A DNA stretch of 64,000 bases from Rhodobacteraceae bacterium Alg231-04 (GTDB lineage Bacteria > Pseudomonadota > Alphaproteobacteria > Rhodobacterales > Rhodobacteraceae): assembly GCA_900143635.1 (NCBI GenBank), contig FREY01000008.1:124001-188000 (forward strand). The letters run 5' to 3'. The notes beneath the pieces were generated by a model. That model was not told the DNA's origin. It did not search any database and was given only the letters and a program-made list of their open reading frames with translations. Each line of letters opens with the position of its first letter. The stretch's first letter is position 1. Positions 1 to 8,384 of the stretch are shown piece after piece. Position numbers and translations under genes: made by a program.

Positions 1-619
1 CCAGTTCGGCTATGACGTCCGAAACCCGGTCTATATGGTCTATAACGGCGAAGCCTATGACTACGCCGACCCCGCCCTTGGTGGCACCGGCAAAGATGGC
101 TCTGTCTGGGGCCGTGTCGGGGACATGCTGGTTGAACGCGGGGCCGCCTCTTCCGTGTTCTTCGTGAACACCGGCTGGGGCGGCGCCTCGATCCATGATC
201 TAGGAGAAGGCCATATGTTCGACTTCTTCCAGGACCAACTGCAACAGGCGCAGGCGCGGTTTGGCCGTATCGATGGCATCCTTATCCATCAGGGCGAACG
301 TAACCATGTGAATATGGAAGGGTCGGAGACCTATAAGGAGGGGCTAAAGGTGCTCAATGCCCGGATCCGAGAGATGACAGAGGCGCCGATCTATCTGGCA
401 CAAGTTTCCTACTGCGGCGCGCGTAAGGTGGACGACACGTTGCTGACGCGGCAGGACGAAAGCATTCGCGAGGTCACCGGCGTGCTGCGTGGCCCCAACA
501 GTGACCTGATATTGGAAGACGCGCTGCGCCTGCCTGATCGCTGTCACTTTTCCGCCGCCGGGCTGGACGTGCTCGCCGAAATGTGGACCCAGTCCATTCT
601 GGACCCAAGCGAGGACTAA
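1..619 (+). CDS. SGNH/sialate-O-acetylesterase-like hydrolase, 5'-truncated by window edge
   Basis: The reading frame is open from base 2, so the start lies outside the window; about 205 residues are visible. The remaining part contains GGTGKDGSVWGRVGD, a glycine-rich stretch NTGWGGASI, IHQGERNH, and a C-terminal DRCHFSAAG, which fits the Asp-x-x-His pair that closes the active site of SGNH hydrolases. The QGE motif and the overall order match the carbohydrate-esterase family that includes sialate O-acetylesterase (DUF303/SASA). The likely role is removal of acyl groups from a glycan. The next gene is convergent, 6 bases away, and encodes a sulfotransferase, so a polysaccharide-modification context is possible. 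The family call is reasonably firm; the substrate is unknown and the nucleophile serine block is not in the window. Confidence 0.7.
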   Translation, partial: QFGYDVRNPVYMVYNGEAYDYADPALGGTGKDGSVWGRVGDMLVERGAASSVFFVNTGWGGASIHDLGEGHMFDFFQDQLQQAQARFGRIDGILIHQGERNHVNMEGSETYKEGLKVLNARIREMTEAPIYLAQVSYCGARKVDDTLLTRQDESIREVTGVLRGPNSDLILEDALRLPDRCHFSAAGLDVLAEMWTQSILDPSED

Positions 620-625
620 GTTCGA

Positions 626-1528
626 CTATTGGCACCAGTGGCTCAGATCCCGGTTGAGGATCCGTGACAGCCGCAGGACGTCCGCACGAAAATAGTCTTT
701 CAGCTCTTCACGAAACTCCGGCGGCAGGGGCGGGCGTTTTTCGATCACCGTATTGTATTTCGCCACCATGTCCCGCACCCCCAGCTGGTTGAGGCCAAAC
801 ACGCCTTTTACCGCCGATTTGACCCGCACCAGCCAGTCCGGCTGGTTGATCAGAAACGCCCCCAGCCAATGCAGCCGATGGCGACGGCTCTCCAGCGAGG
901 GACGGAACTCGGTTCTGCCGTCATCACCCACGCCAAGGAAGTCCAACAGCGTCTGATAGGTTTTGCGGGTGTCGGCCTTGAAGTCATCAAAGATGACGAT
1001 CTGAACCTGTTCGCGCGAAAAGATCTGTAACAACCGCTCCACTTGTTCGGCATAGCTGGCGATCTGCCCATATTGCAAAAAGGCGGACTCCTTACAGTGC
1101 GCAGGAATATTCTGCCCCGCCCGCCGACTGTCCTGCAGCCCCCAGGCGGTGATGAAATCCGCCTCTGTTTCATAGCGGCGGTGGTACAATTCCTGATGCA
1201 TGGAATAGACCTGCTCCACCGGGTTTCTCAGCATGACAATGATCCGGGCCTGCGGATCAAAGGCCCGGATGTTGCGCAAGGCAACCTGTGAATAGAGCGA
1301 CCAGACGGACCCCTCCCCTACCGCATCAAACGCGCCCTGCTCCTCGTTGAACAGCGCAAGATAGTCTTCCTCTCTCTTGACCAGTTGCTGGCCGGGGAAA
1401 TCAGAGGAAAAAAAGCACGGCTCTTTGGGCTCGCAGAAATGGACATCACTGTGATCGCCCAAATAGCCGGCCATGGCCGTCGTGCCGCTCTTTGGCGCGC
1501 CAATGATGAAGAAGTTTGGTTTTCTCAT
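626..1528 (-). CDS. PAPS-dependent sulfotransferase
   Basis: A 300-residue cytosolic protein. The N-terminus has the 5'-phosphosulfate loop in FFIIGAPKSGTTAM (residues 5-18), and the 3'-phosphate-binding block is seen in MLRNPVEQVYSMHQEL (about residues 100-115), which together define the sulfotransferase fold using 3'-phosphoadenylylsulfate. Length is normal for the family. The acceptor cannot be read from the sequence; bacterial members of this type often modify surface polysaccharides or lipids. The gene is followed downstream on the opposite strand by an esterase-like gene and upstream on the same strand by an SDR 18 bases away, so it may be cotranscribed with that SDR. Confidence 0.85.
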   Translation of the reverse strand: MRKPNFFIIGAPKSGTTAMAGYLGDHSDVHFCEPKEPCFFSSDFPGQQLVKREEDYLALFNEEQGAFDAVGEGSVWSLYSQVALRNIRAFDPQARIIVMLRNPVEQVYSMHQELYHRRYETEADFITAWGLQDSRRAGQNIPAHCKESAFLQYGQIASYAEQVERLLQIFSREQVQIVIFDDFKADTRKTYQTLLDFLGVGDDGRTEFRPSLESRRHRLHWLGAFLINQPDWLVRVKSAVKGVFGLNQLGVRDMVAKYNTVIEKRPPLPPEFREELKDYFRADVLRLSRILNRDLSHWCQ

Positions 1529-1546
1529 AGGCCGGATGCCATCCTG

Positions 1547-2374
1547 TCACACAAACCGGTCAAGCAACGCATCCGGCAGCAAGCGCCGCAGCCGTGCCAG
1601 CCGCCGGGCATCTGGGCCAACCAGATACCGGGCTTTTGGTTTGGCGCTGGTCATTGCTGCAACAACCGCATCAGCCACCGCATCCGGAGAGGACTTTCGC
1701 GCCGGGCCAGTGTTGCCGGACCCGCTGTCTTGAAACCGCTTGCCGTACACTTGGGCGGCCTCTGGTGGAAACTGATCCTCCAGCGCCTTTCCATGCGAAA
1801 AGGAGTCTGCCCAGATCCCGGTATCTATATTGCCCGGTTGCACGACTGACACCGAAACTCCCGTTTCTTTCAACTCACGCCGCAGCGCATCGCTGAGCCC
1901 CTCCATGGCAAACTTGGAAGCCGCATAAGCACCAAAAAATGGGAAACTGATAAAGCCGCTGATTGAACTGATGTTGACCACCCTGCCCCGGCTTTCGCGC
2001 AGTTTTGGCAGCATCATCTGCAGCACGGCCACATGACCAAACAGGTTCACTTCAAATTCACGGCGGATTTCCTCGACCGGCAGAAATTCTATTGGACCCA
2101 GAACCGCGGTGCCGGCATTGTTCACCAGCCCGTGCAGAGGGCGGTTTGCCAAACGCTCCGCAAGAGCCGCAATACTGTTGGGGTCAGTGATGTCCAGCAG
2201 GACCGGCTCCAGACCTGCAGTGTTCAGATCGGCCAGCTCCTGCGCATCAGATTGGCGGCGCACGCCGGCCAATACATGGAACCCGGCCTCTGCCAGCGCC
2301 AATGCGCTATGCCGCCCGATCCCGCGCGACGCCCCTGAGACCAGAACGCATTTCGTTTCGCCCTGCTCTGTCAT
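1547..2374 (-). CDS. Short-chain dehydrogenase/reductase (SDR)
   Basis: A 275-residue classical SDR starting MTEQGETKCVLVSG. It shows the nucleotide-binding GASRGIG (about residues 14-20), NNAG, the catalytic serine in NISSISGF, and the YAASK Tyr-Lys pair. An in-frame upstream methionine exists (2428) but would add a hydrophobic non-family stretch, so 2374 is preferred. The C-terminal part is basic and longer than in minimal SDRs, as in hydroxysteroid-dehydrogenase-like members. It is 18 bases upstream of the sulfotransferase and probably cotranscribed. The substrate is unknown. Confidence 0.85.
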   Translation of the reverse strand: MTEQGETKCVLVSGASRGIGRHSALALAEAGFHVLAGVRRQSDAQELADLNTAGLEPVLLDITDPNSIAALAERLANRPLHGLVNNAGTAVLGPIEFLPVEEIRREFEVNLFGHVAVLQMMLPKLRESRGRVVNISSISGFISFPFFGAYAASKFAMEGLSDALRRELKETGVSVSVVQPGNIDTGIWADSFSHGKALEDQFPPEAAQVYGKRFQDSGSGNTGPARKSSPDAVADAVVAAMTSAKPKARYLVGPDARRLARLRRLLPDALLDRFV

Positions 2375-2511
2375 GCCTGAAATCTGCCCCGCACCAATGA
2401 CCCAAAATAACACAGATGAACGGAACACACCTGCCGCCCATCAATAATTCAGCTTATCTTTTCAAAAGGTAGCAGCAAGCCCTCCCCTGTCCAGAAACAA
2501 CTGGCCAGCGG

Positions 2512-2856
2512 TTACGGCTTCGTGTCCGGCGGAAGACAGAAAAGCCTCTTCCAAATCATCAACAGAACTGTCGGCCAAAACATCGTCGCGACAAAATCCT
2601 TGCCCATTTCGATCCAGTCAACCCGACCACTGCGCCCGTATCCTACCCAGGCGTCGAAGGTTTCGTTCAACGTCTGCAGAACAAGAACAATGGTCCAGGC
2701 GATCAAAACGCCCCGCGGTTTGCGGCGCAGCAGCAGGGCCGCGATCAGAAACAGCGCAAGGCCAATGTTCAGGTGCAGCATCCCATCGGAAAACCAGACG
2801 CTGTCTTTCATCCATTCTTTCAAGCGAATCAATGTGAACTGCACAAGAGACTCCAT
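2512..2856 (-). CDS. Small membrane protein of unknown function
   Basis: A 114-residue protein with two clear hydrophobic segments (about residues 27-42 and 48-62) and a third around residues 88-103. Residues between the second and third segments are polar and aromatic (NETFDAWVGYGRSGRVDW). I do not recognise a family. It is the last gene before the replication module and is transcribed away from it. It could be a lone inner-membrane protein; no operon partner is evident because 137 bases separate it from the SDR downstream. Confidence 0.6.
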   Translation of the reverse strand: MESLVQFTLIRLKEWMKDSVWFSDGMLHLNIGLALFLIAALLLRRKPRGVLIAWTIVLVLQTLNETFDAWVGYGRSGRVDWIEMGKDFVATMFWPTVLLMIWKRLFCLPPDTKP

Positions 2857-3169
2857 CTGCGGACTGCCCTCATTTCAGCAGGACCCATCCGTTACATTGA
2901 CGCAAGTAACGGGCCGCTGACAGAGAAATATCAAATGCCGCATGGGTGGAGCGGCCGGCGCGACGATATACCGACCCCTATCGCGACTCATATGAAACTT
3001 GCAGGTATCCAGCAAAAACTGCGAATCTGGGTGGTCAATTTTAGCAAGGTTCCACGGATGAATTCCGCAGTTCTGCAATCTTGTTGTGCGCTTCCTATGT
3101 GATCCGCACAGAAATGCGGTTCTTGGTCCTGCAGGCGGTTTTGGCGTCTCGAAATCCCGAATCGCCGTC
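2857..3169. other. Intergenic stretch without a recognisable gene
   Basis: About 310 bases between the small membrane protein and the end of the initiator gene. Several short frames cross it but none has a plausible start, family motif or codon pattern. I see no convincing hairpin terminator. Confidence 0.5.
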
Positions 3170-3880
3170 TTATCCGCCAGTCCCGAGAATCCGAATCGCG
3201 CGAATCGATGGTTCCACCTGCGCATAAGCCTGGCTGATCTGGCTCTTCCAATTTGATTCGATATAGTCGGCCATGAAACGGGAGGGTGCCAGCAAGACGG
3301 CCGTACCATCCGCCCGTTCCGATTCTTCCAGATGGCGGAACCAGCTCGACCAAACTTCCGGTGACTGCTGATGCAGACGCTCCTGAACTGCCAGCCAGAC
3401 CGAGTCCTTTCCATCCGATGTCGCGATCTTGGGTGCCTGAAATGGGACCACGTTATTCTCGGGTGCAGGATCATCCTCTTTGGCCACCCGGTCACGGAAA
3501 TCAGATCCGATGATTTCCCAGACTTCCTGCGTGTCTGACATGATCCTTGGCACATCCAGGGCGTAGACCGTCACCCGCCCTCTGGCGCCGGGACGTTTCA
3601 CTGAAATCCAACCCATTGTTTTCAAGCGGGCCATTTCACGTTTCACTGTGCGTTCGTTGACTGCCCAGAGGCGTGCAATCTCTTCCCGGCCCATCGATAA
3701 CTCATTGGTCCGCCAATTGTATCGTGTGGTGATCAGTGTGATGATCCGGAGAACCAGCTTTTGACGATACTTGTCACCGGACAAAGCATATACTGCCAAG
3801 GCCGAGAGTATATCATATTTAAGCGCCGGAGCATTTCGCCCCGCTGGTTTGAGGATCTTCATATCCACTGCTCTGCTCAT
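3170..3880 (-). CDS. DnaA-like plasmid replication initiator
   Basis: A 236-residue protein. The N-terminal half contains a winged-helix-like region (about residues 20-100; YNWRTNELSMGREEIARLW and NERTVKREMARL fit a helix-turn-helix). The C-terminal part, from DSVWLAVQERLHQQSPEVW to FMADYIESNWKSQIS (about residues 160-222), closely resembles domain I of chromosomal DnaA (the LWQQCLARLQDELP.. / RFVLDWVRDKY pattern) but there is no AAA+ ATPase domain. This architecture matches the DnaA-like replicases described for Rhodobacterales plasmids. It is divergent from parAB, with repeats and a parS-like palindrome between them, as expected for a compact replicon. It most likely binds the repeats at 4061-4147 to start replication. 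Confidence 0.8.
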   Translation of the reverse strand: MSRAVDMKILKPAGRNAPALKYDILSALAVYALSGDKYRQKLVLRIITLITTRYNWRTNELSMGREEIARLWAVNERTVKREMARLKTMGWISVKRPGARGRVTVYALDVPRIMSDTQEVWEIIGSDFRDRVAKEDDPAPENNVVPFQAPKIATSDGKDSVWLAVQERLHQQSPEVWSSWFRHLEESERADGTAVLLAPSRFMADYIESNWKSQISQAYAQVEPSIRAIRILGTGG

Positions 3881-4060
3881 TCAATGCCTGGTATTCCAGG
3901 CTTAGGGTTCAATGCCCATTTTGGCCCGAAATCGCGCTTTCCAACGCTTTTCCGAATTCTGGGGCATTTAGCGTCCAAAGTTTCGATTCTGTCAAGCAGT
4001 TGCGCTGTGTTTTGGTCTGAAGGACTTCAATCAAAGATATAAAAAGGGTGAAGTATTGGT

Positions 4061-4147
4061 GATGGGGGACACTTAGTATGACCCCCTATATCTGCTTTTT
4101 GTCCCCCTATCTACTGTCTGCTGCACTATGCTGTCCCCCTATATCTG
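4061..4147. repeat. Putative origin: C-rich direct repeats (iteron-like)
   Basis: The sequence GWCCCCCTAT occurs at 4080-4089 (gaccccctat), 4101-4110 (gtccccctat) and 4133-4142 (gtccccctat), the first and third followed by atctg. An inverted partial copy atgggggac lies at 4062-4070. They sit between the initiator and parA, next to an A/T-richer stretch around 4028-4060. Position and repetition suggest initiator-binding iterons of the replication origin. Spacing is uneven (21 and 32 bases), so the unit may be only partly defined here. Confidence 0.6.
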
Positions 4148-4232
4148 GGGTCAACACTGGCCGTTAGTGCCGATTCGGTCTGCCAGTCTGGCGGCGGTGC
4201 TCCGAATCGGTCTGGCCTTGTTTTCAAGGGTT

Positions 4233-4250
4233 TCTTACCCACGGGTAAGA
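4233..4250. promoter_or_regulatory. Candidate parS site 1 (TTACCC-AC-GGGTAA palindrome)
   Basis: TCTTACCCACGGGTAAGA, an inverted repeat with 8-base arms around a two-base centre. The same core recurs inside parA and just after parB, so a role as ParB-binding centromere site is likely. This copy lies in the parA leader and could also be an autoregulatory operator. Confidence 0.7.
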
Positions 4251-4349
4251 TTGTGTTCTGATGATAATTCCTTTTGCCAAAAACTCAAATCAAGCGTAAA
4301 TACGGAACAGCAGGCGAATAACGTCCAAAGATACTTGAGGCCATATAGC

Positions 4350-5657
4350 ATGTACACGCATGAAGACCTGAACCACCTACGCACCCAGTCCCTGAAACTG
4401 CAGGGCTGGATCCGTCAGCAGACCTTTAGTCCGGAGATGGAGAAGACCCTCCGCCGGTTTTCCAGCTGGGAGGTGGCCGAGCTGATCTTTCAGATGAACC
4501 AGTCGACCTTTCGCGGCAAACTGGCAGCGGACCCTTCCTTGCCGGGCGGCGAGGTGGAGCCGGAAGGGCGCCAGCGCTGGTTCTCGCTGGAGGAGGTCAA
4601 TGCGCTGCGCCGTAAGCTGAAGGTCAAGGGGCGGTCGTTGATGCCACCGCGCCCGGCCGGCAAGCGCGCCATCCGGGCCGCGGTTGCCAACTTCAAAGGG
4701 GGGGCGGGCAAATCCACCGTGGCACTGCACCTGGCCCATGCCGCCGCGCTGGACGGGTATCGTGTGCTGGTGGTTGATTTCGATCCGCAGGCGACATTGT
4801 CCCATTCCATGGGTCTGACAGATGTGTCCGAGGATTATACGGTCTGGGGCATTATGGCCCGCGATCTGATCCGCGAGACAGAGCGGATGAACAACCACTC
4901 TGCCGCCGCGGCATCCGGGACCACCCTGCCCCGCCGCGAATTGCCTGCGGCCATCACAGGCATGGGCCTTGGCGATCTGCGCGTCAGCGACTTCATCAAG
5001 AAGACATCCTGGTCCAGTATTGACGCGATACCGTCTTGTGCCAACGCGGCCTTCGTGGAATTTGCTTCGGCCCAGTACCGTCACCTGAACCCGGAGTGGT
5101 CCTTTTTTGCCGCCGTGTCGCGCTATCTGGACCAGATCCCCGATGATGCCTATGACCTCATCCTTTTCGACTGCCCGCCGGCAATCGGCTATCAGTCGAT
5201 GAACGCGGTATTTGCGGCCGACATGCTCTACGTGCCGTCAGGCCCCGGCTATTGGGAATATGATTCCACCACCTCCTTCATCGGTCAGCTGTCCGACGCG
5301 CTGGAGGATCTGGCCGAGGGTTTCGACCAATCCTTACCCACGGGTAAGATCGGACTGCCCAAGACATTCGCCGAGGTCCGTTTTGTGCTGACCCGCTATG
5401 AACCCGGCAATGCGCTGCATCTGGCGATGTTTGATGCCTTCCGCAAAGTGTTCGGCGATCACCTGACAGAGTACCCGGTCGAGATGACCCGCGCGGTCGA
5501 ACAATCCGGGCGCTTTCTCAGCTCGGTCTATGAGATGGATTACCGCGATATGACGCGGGAGACCTGGCGACGCGCGCGCGGTACATTCGACAACGCCTAT
5601 TCTGAATTTCGCGACACGATGATTTCGGCCTGGGACAAGCTGGAGGATGAGGCATGA
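4350..5657 (+). CDS. parA: Plasmid partition ATPase ParA
   Basis: A 435-residue protein with an N-terminal DNA-binding region of about 110 residues and a C-terminal Walker-type ATPase. The deviant Walker A is FKGGAGKST, followed by the VVDFDPQATLS motif and ILFDCPPAIGYQSMNA. ParA proteins of this long type drive plasmid segregation and repress their own operon. I place the start at the ATG at 4350 (MYTHEDLNHL), with a GAGG-like ribosome site about 10 bases upstream; the frame stays open to 4128, but that extension would run over the direct repeats and the parS-like palindrome and has no ParA-like sequence. The stop overlaps the parB start by four bases, so the two are translationally coupled. 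Confidence 0.9.
   Translation: MYTHEDLNHLRTQSLKLQGWIRQQTFSPEMEKTLRRFSSWEVAELIFQMNQSTFRGKLAADPSLPGGEVEPEGRQRWFSLEEVNALRRKLKVKGRSLMPPRPAGKRAIRAAVANFKGGAGKSTVALHLAHAAALDGYRVLVVDFDPQATLSHSMGLTDVSEDYTVWGIMARDLIRETERMNNHSAAAASGTTLPRRELPAAITGMGLGDLRVSDFIKKTSWSSIDAIPSCANAAFVEFASAQYRHLNPEWSFFAAVSRYLDQIPDDAYDLILFDCPPAIGYQSMNAVFAADMLYVPSGPGYWEYDSTTSFIGQLSDALEDLAEGFDQSLPTGKIGLPKTFAEVRFVLTRYEPGNALHLAMFDAFRKVFGDHLTEYPVEMTRAVEQSGRFLSSVYEMDYRDMTRETWRRARGTFDNAYSEFRDTMISAWDKLEDEA
5333..5348. promoter_or_regulatory. Candidate parS site 2 inside parA
   Basis: CTTACCCACGGGTAAG, same core as the copy at 4233-4250. It falls within the parA coding sequence (encoding SLPTGKI), so it is conserved as DNA as well as being read as codons. 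Confidence 0.6.
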
Positions 5658-6745
5658 GCCGCAAGCGCAAGATCTTTGATATCGAGATGCCGCCGGTGGC
5701 AGATATGTCTGTCGGCAAAACGCCGGATCGCGTGTTGGAAAAACGCCGCGGGCCAATGGCGGCGGCGATCTCTGAGAATGCAGATGCGCTGCGCGGGCGG
5801 CAATCGGTCGAGGAGGCGATCCGCGCTGAAAACGATGCGCTGGCCCACGAGCTGGTCCGGCTGCGCAGTGAAGGGCTGGTCACCGAGCGTATTCCTCTGG
5901 ATCAGATCTTTGCCGACAAGCTGACGCGCGACCGGGCCGCGGGGCCGGACGCAGATCTGGAAGAGCTGAAGACATCGATCCGCGAGGTCGGCCTGTCAAA
6001 CCCGGTGCGGCTAGAGCGCCGAGAGGGGCAGGGGTACGAGCTGATCCAGGGCATGCGCCGTCTGACGGCCTATCGTTCCTTGCTGGCGGAAACGGGCGAA
6101 GAGACCTATGCAACGATCCCCGCGGCTATCAGTGATCCGGCGGCGGCCAGTGAGAGCTACCGGCAGATGGTGGATGAAAACCTGATCCGCAAGGACATCT
6201 CCTTCGCGGAGATGGGCAGTTTGGCGATGGCCTATGCCAACGATACGGCAAATGAGTGTTCGGATGTGGATAAGGCGGTCGCGGCTTTGTTCAAATCCGC
6301 CAGCTATACCAAGCGCAGTTATATCCGGGCTTTTGCAAGTCTGCTGATGATGCTGGAAAAATCGCTGAACCACGCCAATGCGATCCCGCGCAATGTTGGC
6401 GTTGAGCTGAAACGCAAGCTGGATGCGAACCCCGGACTTGTCTCCAAGGTGGCCAGTGCCTTGGGCGCCATTCCAGAGCGCAGCGCCGAGGATGAAGTTG
6501 CCATTTTGCGGGGATTCCTGACCGGCGGGGCAGGGGCGTCGCCTGCCTCCAAGACGGCCAAACCCGCCTCGGCACCACGCAAGGCAAAGACAACTTTTCA
6601 AATCAGCCGCCCGGATGGGATCGCTAAGTGCTCTGCGTCAAACGGGCGTATCGATTTGCAGTTCGACCTGGATTTCACCCGTCTTGACCGTGGCAAGCTG
6701 GAAACCGCAGTCGCACAGTTGATCAAGACATTGAAGGACGACTGA
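5654..6745 (+). CDS. parB: Plasmid partition protein ParB (RepB-like)
   Basis: A 363-residue centromere-binding protein. The N-terminal third is polar; the ParB/sulfiredoxin nuclease-like domain spans about residues 80-180 with ELKTSIREVGLSNPVRLERR, GYELIQGMRRLTAYR (arginine motif) and VDENLIRKDISFAEMG. A helix-turn-helix region follows (about residues 195-235), then an Ala/Lys-rich linker and a C-terminal dimerisation segment. It starts within the last codons of parA. Palindromes at 4233, 5333 and 6756 are the likely binding sites. The length and domain order fit RepB/ParB of Rhodobacterales plasmids. Confidence 0.9.
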   Translation: MSRKRKIFDIEMPPVADMSVGKTPDRVLEKRRGPMAAAISENADALRGRQSVEEAIRAENDALAHELVRLRSEGLVTERIPLDQIFADKLTRDRAAGPDADLEELKTSIREVGLSNPVRLERREGQGYELIQGMRRLTAYRSLLAETGEETYATIPAAISDPAAASESYRQMVDENLIRKDISFAEMGSLAMAYANDTANECSDVDKAVAALFKSASYTKRSYIRAFASLLMMLEKSLNHANAIPRNVGVELKRKLDANPGLVSKVASALGAIPERSAEDEVAILRGFLTGGAGASPASKTAKPASAPRKAKTTFQISRPDGIAKCSASNGRIDLQFDLDFTRLDRGKLETAVAQLIKTLKDD

Positions 6746-6755
6746 ACGGAGTGCT

Positions 6756-6779
6756 GGGTCTTACCCATGGGTAAGACCC
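6756..6779. promoter_or_regulatory. Candidate parS site 3 (24-bp perfect palindrome)
   Basis: A perfect 24-base palindrome centred on TTACCCATGGGTAA, ten bases after the parB stop. It is the longest and most symmetric of the three copies and is the best candidate for the main centromere site. It could alternatively act as a weak terminator hairpin for parAB, although no T-run follows. Confidence 0.7.
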
Positions 6780-7009
6780 GCTCTCGAAAACGCGGCGGCG
6801 GAGAATTCGTCATCGGGCTCGCGTATTTCCTTCTTCAGAAGTTGGCACGTGAAACGACTCTTCGTGAGGCGATCAAAAAACACGAATTATGGTCGTTAAA
6901 ATGCGAGACGCAAATTTTACCTTAGTTAGATCACCGCGCTTTCGGGAGTGTTCTTCCCAGAATCTAAAGTAGTCCGCCTTCCAGGCTTCCACATCATAAC
7001 GTCCTAACT

Positions 7010-7834
7010 CTTCGGAAGGTATTGCCAAGTTGTTGGAGTCAGATTGTGAAGGATTGCCAAAGGCTGGATCATGCCGTCATTTCGGAGGTGTAATCAGTCC
7101 AGAGGCTGAAGGCATCGTTGCGGGCGTGGCGGTATGAGACTGAGGTGAGTTGGTACCGGCGGGGGCGGAAAATCAGGTTGATCTGGTCATGCGCGGACAG
7201 AAACCTTTGAGCCTGCCGGTGAGATTTGAACCGGCCAAATATTTTCTCACGTTTTCGGGTCGGCCGGTGCGAGACTTCGATCGCGTTGTTTAGACCCTTG
7301 TGGGCACGGTGGTCCGAGTCCGGGGCCAATGCTCTGATCGGCTTTATGTAGCTGCGCAATTTATCGGTGATGACCACCCTCGGTTCGCCAAACCTGGCGA
7401 CCAGTCTTTGGAAAAAGCGCTTTGCTGCTTTGGCGTTCCGACGTGTTTGCACAAGAATATCAAGAACATCTCCATCCGCGTCGATCGCGCGCCACAACCA
7501 GTGCTTCTTAGCACGAATGGTGATCACGACTTCATCCATGTGCCATTTGTCGTTCGGCCGCGGTCGATCCCGGCGGATGTAATCTGCAAAGTGTCGACCA
7601 AAGCGATTGACCCACAGCCGGATTGCTTCTCGACTGACAATCACGCCTCGAGCTGCCAACAGATCCTCAACATCAGCCGTGCTTAGGGCTAACCGATGGT
7701 ACGCCCAGACAGCATAAGAAATGATCTCACGAGGGTAGCGAAAGCCCTCTAGGCGCGGCATATCGTTTGGAATACTCATGGGGCTGACATACCTTTATCA
7801 AACCCTGTCAACAACTTGGCAATACCCTTCGGAA
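7010..7834 (-). mobile_element. Intact IS6-family insertion sequence with 8-bp target duplication
   Basis: The element spans 7018-7826 (809 bp). The ends are perfect 18-bp inverted repeats (GGTATTGCCAAGTTGTTG at 7018-7035; its complement at 7809-7826). It is flanked by the direct repeat CTTCGGAA at 7010-7017 and 7827-7834. Size, terminal repeats and an 8-bp duplication are all typical for IS6 elements. Intact ends and duplication indicate a recent insertion by this copy, not a leftover of a resolved composite. Confidence 0.95.
7069..7779 (-). CDS. IS6-family DDE transposase
   Basis: A 236-residue transposase that fills the insertion sequence. The N-terminal helix-turn-helix is followed by the catalytic core: WHMDEVVITI (first Asp), VITDKLRSYIKPI (second Asp) and the C-terminal RKREKIFGRFKS (Glu block). 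Length is standard and no frameshift is seen, so the element is probably active. The fragment at 36810-37162 is a related but different IS6 transposase remnant. Confidence 0.95.
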   Translation of the reverse strand: MSIPNDMPRLEGFRYPREIISYAVWAYHRLALSTADVEDLLAARGVIVSREAIRLWVNRFGRHFADYIRRDRPRPNDKWHMDEVVITIRAKKHWLWRAIDADGDVLDILVQTRRNAKAAKRFFQRLVARFGEPRVVITDKLRSYIKPIRALAPDSDHRAHKGLNNAIEVSHRPTRKREKIFGRFKSHRQAQRFLSAHDQINLIFRPRRYQLTSVSYRHARNDAFSLWTDYTSEMTA

Positions 7835-8384
7835 GACTCCATAGCTGGATCAACATAGAGTTGAGTGAAGGACAGATAGCTCTTCTTCACGAGGTGCCAG
7901 AAACCGGCTCGGTTATGGGGGCATGTACGAAATGAACTGCGGAGTTGGGTGGCTTGCCCTTTGGTTGGACGTGTTTGTCACGCATCTGTGAAGGAGAACT
8001 ACCCATGCAGCCCGTTGGCCTGACGGGAAATCCTTTGGGCCAGCGGGAACAGGCTAGCCCGAATGGTATGGGTTTCGGAAAAAGACCACCGGCGACTGCA
8101 CCATTGGGCATCCTCCTGTCTGGCATCTACCTTCAAAAGCTGGCGATGGTTCCAATGGCCTTGGTTACCGGCCACCAGTACCGGTTGCGGATCGCGAGTG
8201 TTCCGTCGAAATCAGTGGACAACGGAATCCACCGCCCTCAGCGTTCCAAGCGCCTTGCAGGGCGCAGACGGTCAGGGAGTGGGCCTGATCCGGCGTTGTG
8301 TTTTCAGGACGCTTTGTCGAAATCCAGTATTGCCGCAACAACCGAGCCAGCACAAAAAGAATGCCCGGGGGGGGCATTCCCAGC
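7835..8384. other. Stretch without a recognisable gene next to the IS
   Basis: About 550 bases between the insertion sequence and the sugar-kinase remnant. Several overlapping frames are open but none shows a family motif or consistent codon bias. It is probably decayed or rearranged sequence associated with the nearby insertion. Confidence 0.4.

Noticed and set aside
4128-4349. N-terminal extension of ParA by 74 residues
   Set aside because: It covers the direct repeats and a parS-like palindrome and has no ParA-like sequence; the ATG at 4350 has a ribosome site and the family start.
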